A stretch of 64,000 bases of DNA from SAR202 cluster bacterium bin87 (GCA_002238825.1 MPNC01000005.1:205077-269076); one strand, 5' to 3'. Shown: positions 41,576 through 50,945, counted from the stretch's first letter. Program-made: numbers and translations. Notes: generated by a model not told the origin, from the sequence alone.

Positions 41576-43009
41576 TTGAACGGCAACGAACTTCTTGCAA
41601 GCATTCGTGCCGTCGTCGGTGACGATTATGTAATCGCGCACCGCGAAGACCTGCTGGTCTACGAATACGACGGTTCTGTCGACCGCTCGATGCCCCGGGC
41701 GGTCGTTCTGCCGGCCGACACCGACCAGGTCAGCCGGGTCATGGCGCTGGCCTACGAGGCCGGCGTAACCGTGGTCGGCCGCGGCAGCGGGACCGGACTG
41801 AGCGGCGGAGCGATCACACCGCCGGAAGGGCTGCAGATCGCGTTCCCGCGCATGGACCGTATCCTCGACGTCGATACGGTGAACCGCACGGCCCTGGTGG
41901 AACCTGGAGTGATCAACCTGGACCTGGACAACCACGTGCGACGGTTCGGGATGCGTTACGCTCCGGATCCGTCGAGCCAGCGGGCGTGCAGCCTGGGCGG
42001 GAACATCGCTGAGAACGCCGGCGGCCCACACTGCCTCGCATACGGCGCGACCACCAACCATGTCATTGGGATGGAGGTGGTGCTGGAAGACGGCGAGATC
42101 GTGCATCTTGGAAGCATGGCGCGGGAGGCGGCCGGATACGACCTGCGGGGCGCATTCGTTGGCTCCGAGGGCACCTTTGGCATCACGACGAAGATCCTGG
42201 TCAGACTGCTGCCCTTGCCGGAGACGGTGCGCACCTTCCTCGGCATTTTCCCTGACATCGATTCGGCGTGCACTGCGGTGTCGGCGGTGATCGGCCACGG
42301 CATCGTGCCAGCCGCCCTGGAGATGATCGACGCGCTGAGCATCAAGGCAGTGCAGAACGTGACCGACGCTGGGTATCCGAACGACGCCGGGGCGGTGCTC
42401 CTGATCGAACTGGAAGGCTTGAACGAAGAGGTGGACGAGGTCAGCGGGGAGGTGGAAGCCGCCTTGTGGGATACGGGCGCAGCCGATGTGCGGGTGGCTG
42501 AAGACGACGCCGAGCGTGAGCGTCTCTGGGTGGGTCGGAAGACGGCGTTCGGCGCTTTCGGAACCATCGCACCAAACTACTACCTGGTCGATGGGGTGGT
42601 ACCGCGGACCCGACTGACCCAGATGCTGCGAAAAGTCACCGAGGTGAGCGAGCGCTACGGCATCACCATTGCCAACGTGTTCCACGCCGGCGACGGGAAC
42701 CTGCATCCGTGCATGTTGTTCGACGCCCGCGAGCCGGGTGTTATGGAAAGCGCGATGGCTGCCGCCGCGGAACTCATGGAGGAATGCGCGTTGCTGGGCG
42801 GCACTCTGAGCGGCGAGCACGGAATCGGCCTCGAAAAGAAAGAGTTCATGCCCCTGGTCTACACGGATGCGGACATGGAAGCCATGCAGCGCGTACGTGA
42901 GGCATTCGCTCCGAAAAACCGGCTGAACCCCGGCAAGATTTTCCCCGATGGGAGCTACTGGCGGCCGTCAGCACACCCGGCGGCTTATACCGCCGGGATG
43001 TATATCTGA
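41576..43009 (+). CDS. glcD: GlcD, glycolate oxidase FAD-linked subunit
   Basis: A PCMH-type FAD oxidoreductase of 477 residues, the catalytic subunit oxidising glycolate (or another 2-hydroxy acid such as D-lactate) to the 2-oxo acid. The FAD loop is VVGRGSGTGLSGGA (67-80), followed by PDPSSQRACSLGGNIAENAGG and the late HAGDGNLHP of the substrate domain. The start is a TTG at 41576, 7 nt after the NHL stop. glcE and glcF follow on the same strand, which supports the glycolate assignment. Confidence 0.92.
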   Translation: MNGNELLASIRAVVGDDYVIAHREDLLVYEYDGSVDRSMPRAVVLPADTDQVSRVMALAYEAGVTVVGRGSGTGLSGGAITPPEGLQIAFPRMDRILDVDTVNRTALVEPGVINLDLDNHVRRFGMRYAPDPSSQRACSLGGNIAENAGGPHCLAYGATTNHVIGMEVVLEDGEIVHLGSMAREAAGYDLRGAFVGSEGTFGITTKILVRLLPLPETVRTFLGIFPDIDSACTAVSAVIGHGIVPAALEMIDALSIKAVQNVTDAGYPNDAGAVLLIELEGLNEEVDEVSGEVEAALWDTGAADVRVAEDDAERERLWVGRKTAFGAFGTIAPNYYLVDGVVPRTRLTQMLRKVTEVSERYGITIANVFHAGDGNLHPCMLFDAREPGVMESAMAAAAELMEECALLGGTLSGEHGIGLEKKEFMPLVYTDADMEAMQRVREAFAPKNRLNPGKIFPDGSYWRPSAHPAAYTAGMYI

Positions 43010-43056
43010 AGCCTGTCGCGGTGGTTGCGGGTATCCGCTCCACTGCCCGGTTCGGC

Positions 43057-44391
43057 ATGACAACTACACCGCCCATCGCTCAACAACTCGCGGAGTTGAT
43101 TGGTCGGGAGGCGGTCGATAACCCGGCCAACCTCAGTGACTATGCCATCGGCCCGCTGGTGCCGGTGGCTGCGGTTAAACCGACCAACGCCGCTGAAGTG
43201 GCTGCGGTGATGGCTTGGGCGCATCGCACCGGCATAGCCGTGTATCCGTCGGGCGGGCGCACACTTACGCAACTCGGCAATACGCCGGCGCGCCCGGGGA
43301 TTGCATTAGACCTGACCGGAATGAACCGATTGGTGGACTTCCAGCCGGCCGACCTGACCGTGATCGTTGAAGCCGGCGCGACGGTCGCGCAACTGGATGC
43401 GGCACTGACACAAGACGGCAAACACGTGCCCATCTCGGCGCCGCTGGCTGAACGAGCGACTGTGGGCGGTACCCTCGCGACTGGGATCAGCGGGCCGGTG
43501 CGTTCGGCATACGGGTTGCCCAGGGATTGGCTGATCGGGGTCAGCGTGGTTGGAGCGGACGGATCTCAGACCAAGGCGGGCGGCAAGGTGGTGAAAAACG
43601 TCACCGGATACGATCTCAACCGCCTGTATACCGGGTCCCTGGGGACCCTGGCAGTGATTACCGAAGCCACGTTCAAGTTGGCTCCGGCGCCGACGGAATG
43701 GGCAGTTATTCTGGCCTCGTTCGGCGGAGCCGACACTGCCGCCAGCGCCGCCCAGAATCTCGAGGCGCAATACTACGCTCCGTTGGGGTTGCACATCCTC
43801 ACCGGACCGGCGGCGCAACGGCTTGCGCCATCTTTAGCCGGCGATGCGCTGGCCATCGCGATCTCAGGCGGGCGCCCAACGTCCATGAGGCGCCGGGTTG
43901 AGGACACCGTCGGGCTATGGACTTCGGTTGCCGAAACGGTCCACGTCGCCAGAGGGGACGAAGCTGACGACCTGATCCGAGCCCTTACCGACCTTCCGGC
44001 CGACTCCGAAGCGCCGCCCTCGATATGCGTCCGGATCAACGCCCAACCCTCGGCCCTGCGGGATGTTCTGGACTTCCGCGGCACGCGGCTGGTAAACCTG
44101 GAGCCGCCGTCGGTGGTCGCGGACGTCGGATTCGGCGGTGGCCGCCTGCTCTGGTGGGATGAATTCGCGGACGCAGAACCGGCGCGGGTGGCCAACGGAC
44201 TCAAGGACATTCAAGCCGCGGCTTTATCAGTGGGTGGGGGAGCCATAGTGGAACGGTGTCCCGATGCCGTCAAGGGGACGCTCGATGTCTGGGGGGAGCA
44301 GCCCTCGGGCATGGAAATCATGCGCCGATTGAAGCGGCAATTTGATCCCCAAAACATATTGAACCCCGGCCGCTTCGTTGGAGGACTGTGA
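43057..44391 (+). CDS. glcE: GlcE, glycolate oxidase FAD-binding subunit
   Basis: A second, divergent PCMH FAD protein of 444 residues. FAD-site strings are AVYPSGGRTLTQLG, SAPLAERATVGGTLATGISGP and GKVVKNVTGYDLNRLYTGSLGTL, the latter typical of GlcE. It ends with FDPQNILNPGRF. The ATG at 43057 is used; a GTG at 43021 is possible, and neither has a strong ribosome site. Its TGA overlaps the glcF ATG. Confidence 0.9.
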   Translation: MTTTPPIAQQLAELIGREAVDNPANLSDYAIGPLVPVAAVKPTNAAEVAAVMAWAHRTGIAVYPSGGRTLTQLGNTPARPGIALDLTGMNRLVDFQPADLTVIVEAGATVAQLDAALTQDGKHVPISAPLAERATVGGTLATGISGPVRSAYGLPRDWLIGVSVVGADGSQTKAGGKVVKNVTGYDLNRLYTGSLGTLAVITEATFKLAPAPTEWAVILASFGGADTAASAAQNLEAQYYAPLGLHILTGPAAQRLAPSLAGDALAIAISGGRPTSMRRRVEDTVGLWTSVAETVHVARGDEADDLIRALTDLPADSEAPPSICVRINAQPSALRDVLDFRGTRLVNLEPPSVVADVGFGGGRLLWWDEFADAEPARVANGLKDIQAAALSVGGGAIVERCPDAVKGTLDVWGEQPSGMEIMRRLKRQFDPQNILNPGRFVGGL

Positions 44392-45791
44392 TGGTCAGCG
44401 CACCAGACCGGCATTCGGACGCGGGTCAGCACATGGGTGGCGGGATCGACGCCGGGCACGGTTTTCCGTACGGATTGCCCTTCGAGGGGTCACTGAACGA
44501 TGGGCCCGGGTTTGCCGGTTCCGACGCGCCGGCCGAGGCGGACCTGTACCGTTGCGTGCACTGCGGCCTGTGCCTGAGCGCCTGTCCCACATACGTGGAA
44601 ACCCGATTGGAAACCGAGTCGCCGCGGGGACGGATCGCGCTGATGAAGGCGGTGCATGAGGGTCGCACCGGGATCAGCGACCGCCTGGTTTCGCATTGGG
44701 AACTGTGCCTGCAATGCCGGGCGTGCGAGGCGGTCTGTCCATCGGGAGTGCCCTACGGGCGACTCATGGAACATACGCGAGCGCAGGTCCAGGACAACGG
44801 CCTGCAGAGTCCCGAATTGGGCCGGCTATCGCGACTGTTTCTGAAAGCCGCGCTGCCCCACAATCGAAGACTGCGCCTGGCCGGACACCTGATGCGTCTA
44901 TACCAGCGATCCGGAGTCCAAGGTCTGGTCCGCAAGTCCCGACTGCTCGGATTAATGCCGGGTGATCTCGCCGCAATGGAAGCGCAAATGCCGGTGATGG
45001 GGCGGCAATTCTTCGAACCTGGTAGTCAGGTGTTCCCGGCGCGCGGCGAAAAACAGATGACCGTGGGCCTGTTATCCGGATGCGTCATGCCGCTGATGCA
45101 GGGCGACGCGATGCGCGCTGCGGTGCGGGTGCTGCAACGGAACGGGTGCGACGTCGCGGTTCCTGCGGGCCAGGGATGTTGCGGCGCGCTGAACCTGCAC
45201 GCCGGCGATCTGGAGCTGGGCCGGCAGCTGGCTAAAAGGAACATCGACGCGTTCAAGCAGGCCGGTGTGGATGTGGTCGTCACGGCGTCGGCCGGGTGCG
45301 GTTCGTCGATGAAGGAGTACGGCGACCTGCTTCGCGACGATCCGGAATACGCCGAAGCGGCGCACGAGTTCGCTCGCAACACGCGGGACATCACCGAGTT
45401 TCTGGCCGGATTGCCTCTGGATCCTCCAAGCGCACAGTTGCCCTGGCGCGTCACCATGCAGGACCCATGCCACCTCGCCCACGCGCAGCGGATTACCGAG
45501 GCGCCTCGCCAGGTTCTCAGGAGCATACCCGGTTTGGAGTTGGTGGAGATGGCGGAGTCTTCGCTCTGCTGTGGCTCAGCCGGGTTCTACTCCCTGATAC
45601 AGCGGGACATGTCCCGGAGACTGCAGAGGCGCAAGATCGGCAACGCCACGGCCACGGGAGCAGAAGTCATCGCGTCCGCCAACCCGGGGTGCATCAGCCA
45701 GCTGGAGCAGGGATTGCAGAATGCCGGCGCCGAAGCACAAGTGATGCACGTGGTGGAGATACTGGACGCGGCGTATCAGGCTGAGGGCTGA
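44391..45791 (+). CDS. glcF: GlcF, glycolate oxidase iron-sulfur subunit
   Basis: Electron-transfer subunit of 466 residues. Two 4Fe-4S sites: Cys55, 58, 61, 65 (CVHCGLCLSACP) and Cys106, 109, 112, 116 (CLQCRACEAVCP). Two CCG domains follow (QGCCGALNLHAGD, DPCHLAHAQR, SSLCCGSAGFY). The first 50 residues are a Gly/His/Asp-rich extension before the first cluster. The start overlaps the glcE stop (TGATG at 44389-44393), with GGAGG before it. It passes electrons to the membrane quinone pool in known enzymes. Confidence 0.94.
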   Translation: MVSAPDRHSDAGQHMGGGIDAGHGFPYGLPFEGSLNDGPGFAGSDAPAEADLYRCVHCGLCLSACPTYVETRLETESPRGRIALMKAVHEGRTGISDRLVSHWELCLQCRACEAVCPSGVPYGRLMEHTRAQVQDNGLQSPELGRLSRLFLKAALPHNRRLRLAGHLMRLYQRSGVQGLVRKSRLLGLMPGDLAAMEAQMPVMGRQFFEPGSQVFPARGEKQMTVGLLSGCVMPLMQGDAMRAAVRVLQRNGCDVAVPAGQGCCGALNLHAGDLELGRQLAKRNIDAFKQAGVDVVVTASAGCGSSMKEYGDLLRDDPEYAEAAHEFARNTRDITEFLAGLPLDPPSAQLPWRVTMQDPCHLAHAQRITEAPRQVLRSIPGLELVEMAESSLCCGSAGFYSLIQRDMSRRLQRRKIGNATATGAEVIASANPGCISQLEQGLQNAGAEAQVMHVVEILDAAYQAEG

Positions 45792-45973
45792 GCAGAAGGA
45801 ACCTGCTCGAACGAAAACGCGGGGACATCCATGCGGGCGCTGGCGTTTTTGATGGTGATCGCGCACCGGCCGCCAGAGTAATCGGGATCCGACGGCGTAC
45901 GTTCGTCCAAGTCCCGCGACGCGTCGACTGCAGCAACGTAGGGTTTGATAAACAGAGTACTAGTGTCCGAAAC
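45776..45973 (-). pseudogene. Possible C-terminal gene remnant
   Basis: A minus-strand open frame of about 65 codons that reads like real protein (TLFIKPYVAAVDASRDLDE, CAITIKNASARMDVPAFSF) but has no ATG or GTG, is closed upstream by TAA, and runs 16 nt into the end of glcF. It may be the tail of a deleted gene or a small gene with an unusual start. The rest of the 294-nt gap shows only the terminator at 46027-46050. Confidence 0.3.
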
Positions 45974-46026
45974 TTACTGGACCCTCATGGCCTGAATCTC
46001 CCTTTCGCGGTACCCCGAAAACACAA

Positions 46027-46050
46027 CAGGGGCGCAATAAGCGCCCCCTG
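46027..46050. terminator. Hairpin terminator after the aminotransferase gene
   Basis: CAGGGGCGC (46027-46035), AATAA loop, GCGCCCCCTG (46041-46050) with one bulged base. On the minus strand it is followed by TTGTGTTTTC. It lies 36 nt beyond the aminotransferase stop. Confidence 0.65.
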
Positions 46051-46085
46051 GTTGATCGTCCGCGGGAGATTCCAAACTACCCCAT

Positions 46086-47282
46086 TCAGTCTCCGTGGCT
46101 GGCGAAACTGCGTTGGGCTGCCGCCACGCTGGCTCCGTACGCAACCTCATAATCCATGTCGCCGAGGATGACCTCAAGGGCGGACAGGAGCGACAGAACG
46201 CTGCCTTCCCGGGCGCCGTTGCCCATCATGCCGACGCGCCAGACGCGGCCGCGAAACTCGCCCAGACCGCCACTGACCTCGATGTCGAACTCGTTCAGCA
46301 GCCGGGCGCGCACCTCGGCCTCGTTGACACCCTCGGGCGCGTTGACCACGGTAATGGGATTCAGCTGATAGTCGGGATCGGTGGCCAGGTCCAGGCCCAT
46401 GGCGGTCAGGCCAGCGCGCAAACCGCCGGCAACACGGGCGTGGCGGTCATGCTGTTCGTCGAGGCCTTCTTCCATCATCATTCGGAGGGACTCACGCATG
46501 GCGTAGATCATGGTGATGGGGCTGGTGTGATGGTAGACGCGCTGGGTTTCGTTCCAATACTCTGCGACACCCTGCAGGTTGAAGTAGAAGCTCTCCACGG
46601 TGCTAGCGCGCTTGTCGATCACACTCATCGCTCGCTCGCCGAAGCTGATGGGCGCCAGGCCCGGAGGGGCGCCCAGGCATTTCTGACTGGCGCTGTAGCA
46701 GACATCGATATCCCAATCGTCGACCTGGACGTTGTGGCTTCCCAGGGAAGTCACCGCGTCGGCGACGACCAGTGCACCGTGGCGGTGAGTCAGGTCGATG
46801 GCGTCTTGCAGGGGCGTAATCGCGCCCGTCGAGGTTTCCGCGTGAACCAGACCGACCATCTTGGTCCCTGGGTTGGCGTTAAGGGCGTCCTCGAGAGCGT
46901 TGAGGTCGGCCGGCTTGCCCCAGGGAGAGTCAACCATGATCGTGTTTGCGCCGCACCGTTGGGCGATGTCGGCGAGCCGCACACCGAAGTATCCATTGCG
47001 GCAGACGATAGCCGTGTCGCCGCGTTCGATCACGTTGACGCACGCGGTTTCCATAGCCCCGGTGCCGGTGGCGGATATGGGCATGGTCACCTGGTTGCGC
47101 GTGTGGAACACCTGACGCAGCATCTCGCAGACTTCGTCCATAACCTGAAAGAACACGGGATCCAGGTGCCCCACCACGGGCTGAGTCATGGCCCGAAGCA
47201 CGCGTGGATGGACGGTGCAGGGTCCCGCGCCCAAAAGCAGTCGGTTCGGCGCTTCGAATTCGTCTCGATATGATTCGGTCAC
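46086..47282 (-). CDS. Alanine/serine-glyoxylate aminotransferase
   Basis: A class-V PLP aminotransferase of 398 residues that makes glycine from glyoxylate using alanine or serine. It opens NRLLLGAGPCTVHPRVL. The PLP lysine is in CYSASQKCLGAPPGLAPIS, and DAVTSLGSHNVQVDDWDID supplies the cofactor Asp. GLVHAETSTGAITP is typical of the AGXT group. Its position facing glcDEF ties glycolate oxidation to glycine formation. It follows the SDR gene by 47 nt. Confidence 0.92.
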   Translation of the reverse strand: MTESYRDEFEAPNRLLLGAGPCTVHPRVLRAMTQPVVGHLDPVFFQVMDEVCEMLRQVFHTRNQVTMPISATGTGAMETACVNVIERGDTAIVCRNGYFGVRLADIAQRCGANTIMVDSPWGKPADLNALEDALNANPGTKMVGLVHAETSTGAITPLQDAIDLTHRHGALVVADAVTSLGSHNVQVDDWDIDVCYSASQKCLGAPPGLAPISFGERAMSVIDKRASTVESFYFNLQGVAEYWNETQRVYHHTSPITMIYAMRESLRMMMEEGLDEQHDRHARVAGGLRAGLTAMGLDLATDPDYQLNPITVVNAPEGVNEAEVRARLLNEFDIEVSGGLGEFRGRVWRVGMMGNGAREGSVLSLLSALEVILGDMDYEVAYGASVAAAQRSFASHGD

Positions 47283-47329
47283 GATGGTCTCCCCTTCGAA
47301 TAAACAGGCCGGAATACGACGGGTCGCCT

Positions 47330-48127
47330 CTACACTACGGCCGACGCGCCGCCGTCGATGTTGATCGCAACACCGGTGAGGTAGCTGGCCCGGTCGGAAG
47401 CCAGGAAGGCGATAACGTCGCCAGCCTCGGAACCCTCGCCGACGCGGCCCAGAGGCACGCCGCGACCGGCGGCCAACTGCGCGTAGAAGTCGTCAGGGTC
47501 CAGATCGGGCTCATTCAGAATGCGGGCATCGTAACGACGTTGGTGCTGACCGCTCTTGATGAGGCCGATGCACACGGTGTTGACCAGGATATTGTCGCTG
47601 GCCAGGTCCTTGGACAGGCCCTTGGTGATGGCGATGCCAGCGGCGCGAGATATGGAGGTGGGCATGGAGTTGGCGCCGGGGGTCCGGCCGCCCAGGTTGG
47701 TGACGTTGATGATCCGGCCACCACCGACTTTGCGCATTTCGGGAATGGATGCCCGGATGAGGCGAACCGCGCCCCAAACCTTGAGCTCGAAGTCGATTTC
47801 CCAATCGTCGTCGCTGACGTCTTCGAAGCCTTTGGCCATTGAGGTGCCGGCGTTGTTAACAAGTATGTCGACGCGACCGTACCGTTCGACGGCGGTGTTC
47901 ACCACACGCGCGGCGGTCCCCTTGTCGGTGACGTCCGCGGACAGGGGAAGCACCTCTCCCTCAGTGGCGGTGCGGATCTCGTCGGCCGCCGCATCCAGAA
48001 CGTCCTGTCGGCGCGCCACGATAATTACGTTGGCTCCTTCGCCGGCCATTCGTTCGGCTGCTGCTTTCCCAATGCCTTCGCTACCGCCGGTGACAATGGC
48101 CACCTTACCGTCCAATCCCATCTCCAT
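47330..48127 (-). CDS. SDR-family protein with a degenerate catalytic tetrad
   Basis: A 265-residue Rossmann protein. The cofactor loop GGSEGIG (14-20) and NNAGTS (91-96) are intact. At the catalytic positions, Ser is replaced by Asn144 (NVTNLGG), Tyr by Thr157 and Lys by Arg161 (PTSISRAAGIAITKGL). Classical SDR chemistry is therefore doubtful, though the NAD(P) site seems sound. The ATG at 48127 has AAGGAGG. It is probably co-transcribed with the downstream aminotransferase from the promoter near 48204. Confidence 0.88.
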   Translation of the reverse strand: MEMGLDGKVAIVTGGSEGIGKAAAERMAGEGANVIIVARRQDVLDAAADEIRTATEGEVLPLSADVTDKGTAARVVNTAVERYGRVDILVNNAGTSMAKGFEDVSDDDWEIDFELKVWGAVRLIRASIPEMRKVGGGRIINVTNLGGRTPGANSMPTSISRAAGIAITKGLSKDLASDNILVNTVCIGLIKSGQHQRRYDARILNEPDLDPDDFYAQLAAGRGVPLGRVGEGSEAGDVIAFLASDRASYLTGVAINIDGGASAVV

Positions 48128-48150
48128 GGCTCGCCTCCTTAGCGCTGTCG

Positions 48151-48209
48151 GCCCGAACAAAGTGAATAGTTCGGGCGGTAAATTATGTCTATGGGCAACC
48201 GGAATTATA
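48151..48209 (-). promoter_or_regulatory. Extended -10 promoter and inverted repeat upstream of the SDR gene
   Basis: Minus strand TGCTATAAT (TATAAT at 48209-48204) is an extended -10 with only a weak -35. In the predicted leader, GCCCGAAC (48151-48158) and GTTCGGGC (48169-48176) form an 8-bp inverted repeat with a 10-nt spacer, either an operator or an mRNA stem just before the ribosome site. Confidence 0.5.
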
Positions 48210-48228
48210 GCATAGCGGGCCCGAATCT

Positions 48229-49098
48229 TTACCGCGCCGGCGGTCCGGACAGGCCCCACGAGCGGGCGTCATCGCAGGTGGAAAGCATCTCTTCCAGGGC
48301 GCTGACTTCGACCGATATCACCGTCATGTCCCACTGCTCCTTGACGGTGATCCAGTCGGCAGCGTAACGGCACCAACTGGCGAATTCGTCGGGTCGCCAT
48401 TCGTCGGGCGGGTTCTTACCCTTGGAGCGATTGACCGGAGCGCTGGTGGCCTGGAGGCTCACCGGCTCGGCCAGATCGTTGGCGTAGGCGCGTTTGCGTT
48501 CCGGTGACCACCGCCAGCCTCCGGACAGGTGGGCGTGGCCCAGAGGAACGTGGTGGTCGATATCGACATCGGACGCATCGGTGAACACCTCGCCGGTCCA
48601 CGGGCCAACCCACTGGCCGGCGATCACGCGGCACTTGTCGCCGTCATCATCGGGGGCAAAGGACACGGGCGCCATGCTCTCGGCGATCAGGACTTCGGCG
48701 CGGGTGTCCTGGCAATCCCGGTCGGCGTCAATCCAATGACGCCAGTCCCGCCGATCATACTCGACGTCGCTGCGACGTGCAGCGACGCGGAGTTCGCGCA
48801 GGCTCACCATCAGCGTTTGCGCTTCCGGAGACTCCAGCGAAGCGCCGACCGTAGCGGGTTGATCGGGAGTCGGTACCGGCGGGTCCGCATTACTCGCGAC
48901 GCCGTCGGCAAACTGCCGCGCAGATTCGATAGTCCTGGTGACTTCGGCGCCGCAAGCGGCAACCAACAATGCGGCCAACAGCAGAGCCGCGAGGACGGCG
49001 ACTGCGGGCGCCTGCAAAGGTGTCACCCCGCGGTAACCGTCAGGTGCCCAGTCCTTCTCGCTCCGCGATCGAGGGGACGTCTTTGTCGCCGCGTCCAC
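48229..49098 (-). CDS. Predicted lipoprotein HNH nuclease (DUF1524/GmrSD-C-like)
   Basis: A 289-residue protein with a hydrophobic signal ([18 protein letters not shown]) and lipobox Cys49, followed by a Pro/Asp linker and an HNH domain from about 175: [18 protein letters not shown] with DHH at 181-183, then [30 protein letters not shown]. This is the DUF1524 pattern of secreted nucleases. The GTG at 49098 overlaps the trpB end by 59 nt; a GTG at 49026 would avoid the overlap but gives a signal with no positive N-region. The nuclease would act outside the membrane. Confidence 0.8.
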   Translation of the reverse strand: MDAATKTSPRSRSEKDWAPDGYRGVTPLQAPAVAVLAALLLAALLVAACGAEVTRTIESARQFADGVASNADPPVPTPDQPATVGASLESPEAQTLMVSLRELRVAARRSDVEYDRRDWRHWIDADRDCQDTRAEVLIAESMAPVSFAPDDDGDKCRVIAGQWVGPWTGEVFTDASDVDIDHHVPLGHAHLSGGWRWSPERKRAYANDLAEPVSLQATSAPVNRSKGKNPPDEWRPDEFASWCRYAADWITVKEQWDMTVISVEVSALEEMLSTCDDARSWGLSGPPAR

Positions 49099-50248
49099 TG
49101 AGGCAGACCAGGACTATGTCATCGGCGGGCATATCGGCGGCCATGCGACCGACGTGATACAGGGCGTGAGCCGATTCCAGGGCGGGAATGATGCCCTCGG
49201 TCCGGCAGAGGAGGCGGAAACCCTCGAGAGCCTCGTCGTCGGTTACGGCCAGGTACTCGCCGCGGCCGGTGGCTTTCAGCCAGCTGTGCTCCGGACCAAC
49301 GCCGGGATAGTCGAGGCCGGCGGAGATGCTGTGCGCCTCCTGGATCTGGCCGTTTTCGTCCTGCAGGAGGTAGGACAGCGAGCCGTGGAGCACGCCGGGG
49401 CGCCCAGCGGACAGGGTCGCCGAGTGCCGGCCGGTTTCGACGCCCTCTCCAGCCGCTTCCACGCCGACCAGCCGCACGTCCTCGTCTCCGATGAACTCGT
49501 AGAAAGTGCCGATGGCATTGCTGCCACCGCCCACGCAGGCGACCACCGCGTTGGGCAGGCGCCCTTCAACGTCGAGGATCTGCTGGCGCGCCTCGCGTCC
49601 GATGACGGACTGGAAATCGCGCACCAGCATCGGGTACGGGTGCGGTCCGACCACGCTGCCGATGAGGTAATGAGTAGTCTCGACGTTGGTGACCCAGTCG
49701 CGGATTGCCTCGTTGATGGCGTCCTTCAACGTTCGGGTGCCGGATTCGACGGCGATTACCTCGGCGCCAAGGAGACGCATACGATAGACGTTGAGGGCCT
49801 GGCGCACCGTGTCCTCAGCGCCCATGTAGACGATGCACTGGAGGCCGAGCATGGCGCAGACGGTGGCGGTGGCCACGCCGTGCTGACCGGCGCCGGTTTC
49901 CGCGATGATCCGCTGCTTGCCCATGCGCTGCGCCAGCAGGCATTGGCCAAGGGCGTTGTTGATCTTGTGTGCTCCAGTGTGAGCCAGATCCTCACGCTTG
50001 AGGTAGATGCGCGCGCCGCCGCAGTGGCGGCTCAGGTTTTCAGCGTAGTACAGGGCTGTGGGACGTCCGGCATAGTTGGTCATCAGGTGGTTGAGCTGCT
50101 CGGCGAAACCGGCGTCATCCTGGACAGCGCGGTAGGAGTCTTCCAGCTCCGTGAGGGCGGCCATGACCGTTTCGGGCACGAACTTCCCGCCGAAATCGCC
50201 GAACCGGCCGCGCTCGTCGGGAAGATTGGTCTGGGTGGTGACTACCAT
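49040..50248 (-). CDS. trpB: TrpB, tryptophan synthase beta chain
   Basis: Condenses indole and serine to tryptophan. The 402-residue PLP enzyme shows [32 protein letters not shown] with the PLP lysine, [16 protein letters not shown] and GGGSNAIG. The usual partner trpA does not follow; instead the HNH lipoprotein gene overlaps its end. The motifs fit the TrpA-dependent TrpB1 class rather than the longer TrpB2. It is 6 nt after the trpF stop. Confidence 0.96.
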   Translation of the reverse strand: MVVTTQTNLPDERGRFGDFGGKFVPETVMAALTELEDSYRAVQDDAGFAEQLNHLMTNYAGRPTALYYAENLSRHCGGARIYLKREDLAHTGAHKINNALGQCLLAQRMGKQRIIAETGAGQHGVATATVCAMLGLQCIVYMGAEDTVRQALNVYRMRLLGAEVIAVESGTRTLKDAINEAIRDWVTNVETTHYLIGSVVGPHPYPMLVRDFQSVIGREARQQILDVEGRLPNAVVACVGGGSNAIGTFYEFIGDEDVRLVGVEAAGEGVETGRHSATLSAGRPGVLHGSLSYLLQDENGQIQEAHSISAGLDYPGVGPEHSWLKATGRGEYLAVTDDEALEGFRLLCRTEGIIPALESAHALYHVGRMAADMPADDIVLVCLSGRGDKDVPSIAEREGLGT

Positions 50249-50254
50249 GTCGTT

Positions 50255-50935
50255 TCAGCCTCCGGCCGACGAGCCGGCTTGCCGGGCGTTGGCCACGAAT
50301 TGCCTGATTTTTGCGGGGTCTTTGACGCCATCCGTTTCCACGCCGCTGGAAACGTCGACGCCCCAGGGGTGAACGACAGCCACAGCCTCGGCGACGTTGT
50401 CCGGCGTCAACCCGCCGGCGAGCAGGAAGCGACGGCCTTCAGCCGCCAGCTGGGCGGCGATGCGCCAATCAAAGGACTGGCCGGTGCCGCCGTGCAGCCC
50501 GACAACCTGGCTGTCCAGCGTAACGGTGCAGCCGGCGGAAATGAATATGTCGATCCGGTCAGCTAACTCAGTAACGGCGCCGGTATGGTCTTCGTCGGAC
50601 ACATGGAGCACCTTGATCACGCCGGCCTGATCGAGAACGACGCGGCAGAAATCCAGCGATTCCTCACCGCACAATTGGACATAGTCCAGGCCGGCGGTGG
50701 CTATCTTATCGAGCACCTCGTCCAAAGGTTGGTCGCCGAAAAGGCCTACCGATTTCGGAGCATCAGGGCCAATGGCTCGCATCCCGTCGGTGATGGCTCG
50801 GGCCGCCTCGGGTTCCACTCGCCGGCGGCGACCCGGGACGAACACCATGCCGAAGTAGTCGGCGCCGGCCTGTGCGGCTACCAGCGCATCCTCGAACCTG
50901 CGCACGCCGCAAATCTTGACGGTGGTGGGTTCCAC
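50255..50935 (-). CDS. trpF: TrpF, phosphoribosylanthranilate isomerase
   Basis: Isomerises PRA to CdRP. A 226-residue TIM barrel with VKICGVRRFEDALVAAQAGADYFG at the start and a late LLAGGLTPDNVAEAV and GVDVSSGVET, the standard phosphate-binding end. The GTG at 50935 is chosen, 10 nt after the trpC stop, because family similarity begins there; AGGGCG in the trpC tail may serve as ribosome site. Confidence 0.94.
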   Translation of the reverse strand: MEPTTVKICGVRRFEDALVAAQAGADYFGMVFVPGRRRRVEPEAARAITDGMRAIGPDAPKSVGLFGDQPLDEVLDKIATAGLDYVQLCGEESLDFCRVVLDQAGVIKVLHVSDEDHTGAVTELADRIDIFISAGCTVTLDSQVVGLHGGTGQSFDWRIAAQLAAEGRRFLLAGGLTPDNVAEAVAVVHPWGVDVSSGVETDGVKDPAKIRQFVANARQAGSSAGG

Positions 50936-50945
50936 TGCCAGCGCC

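Noticed and set aside
48229..49098. The HNH protein as a homing endonuclease or an intron-encoded nuclease
   Set aside because: It has a signal and lipobox and a DUF1524-type motif, and neighbouring genes are not interrupted.
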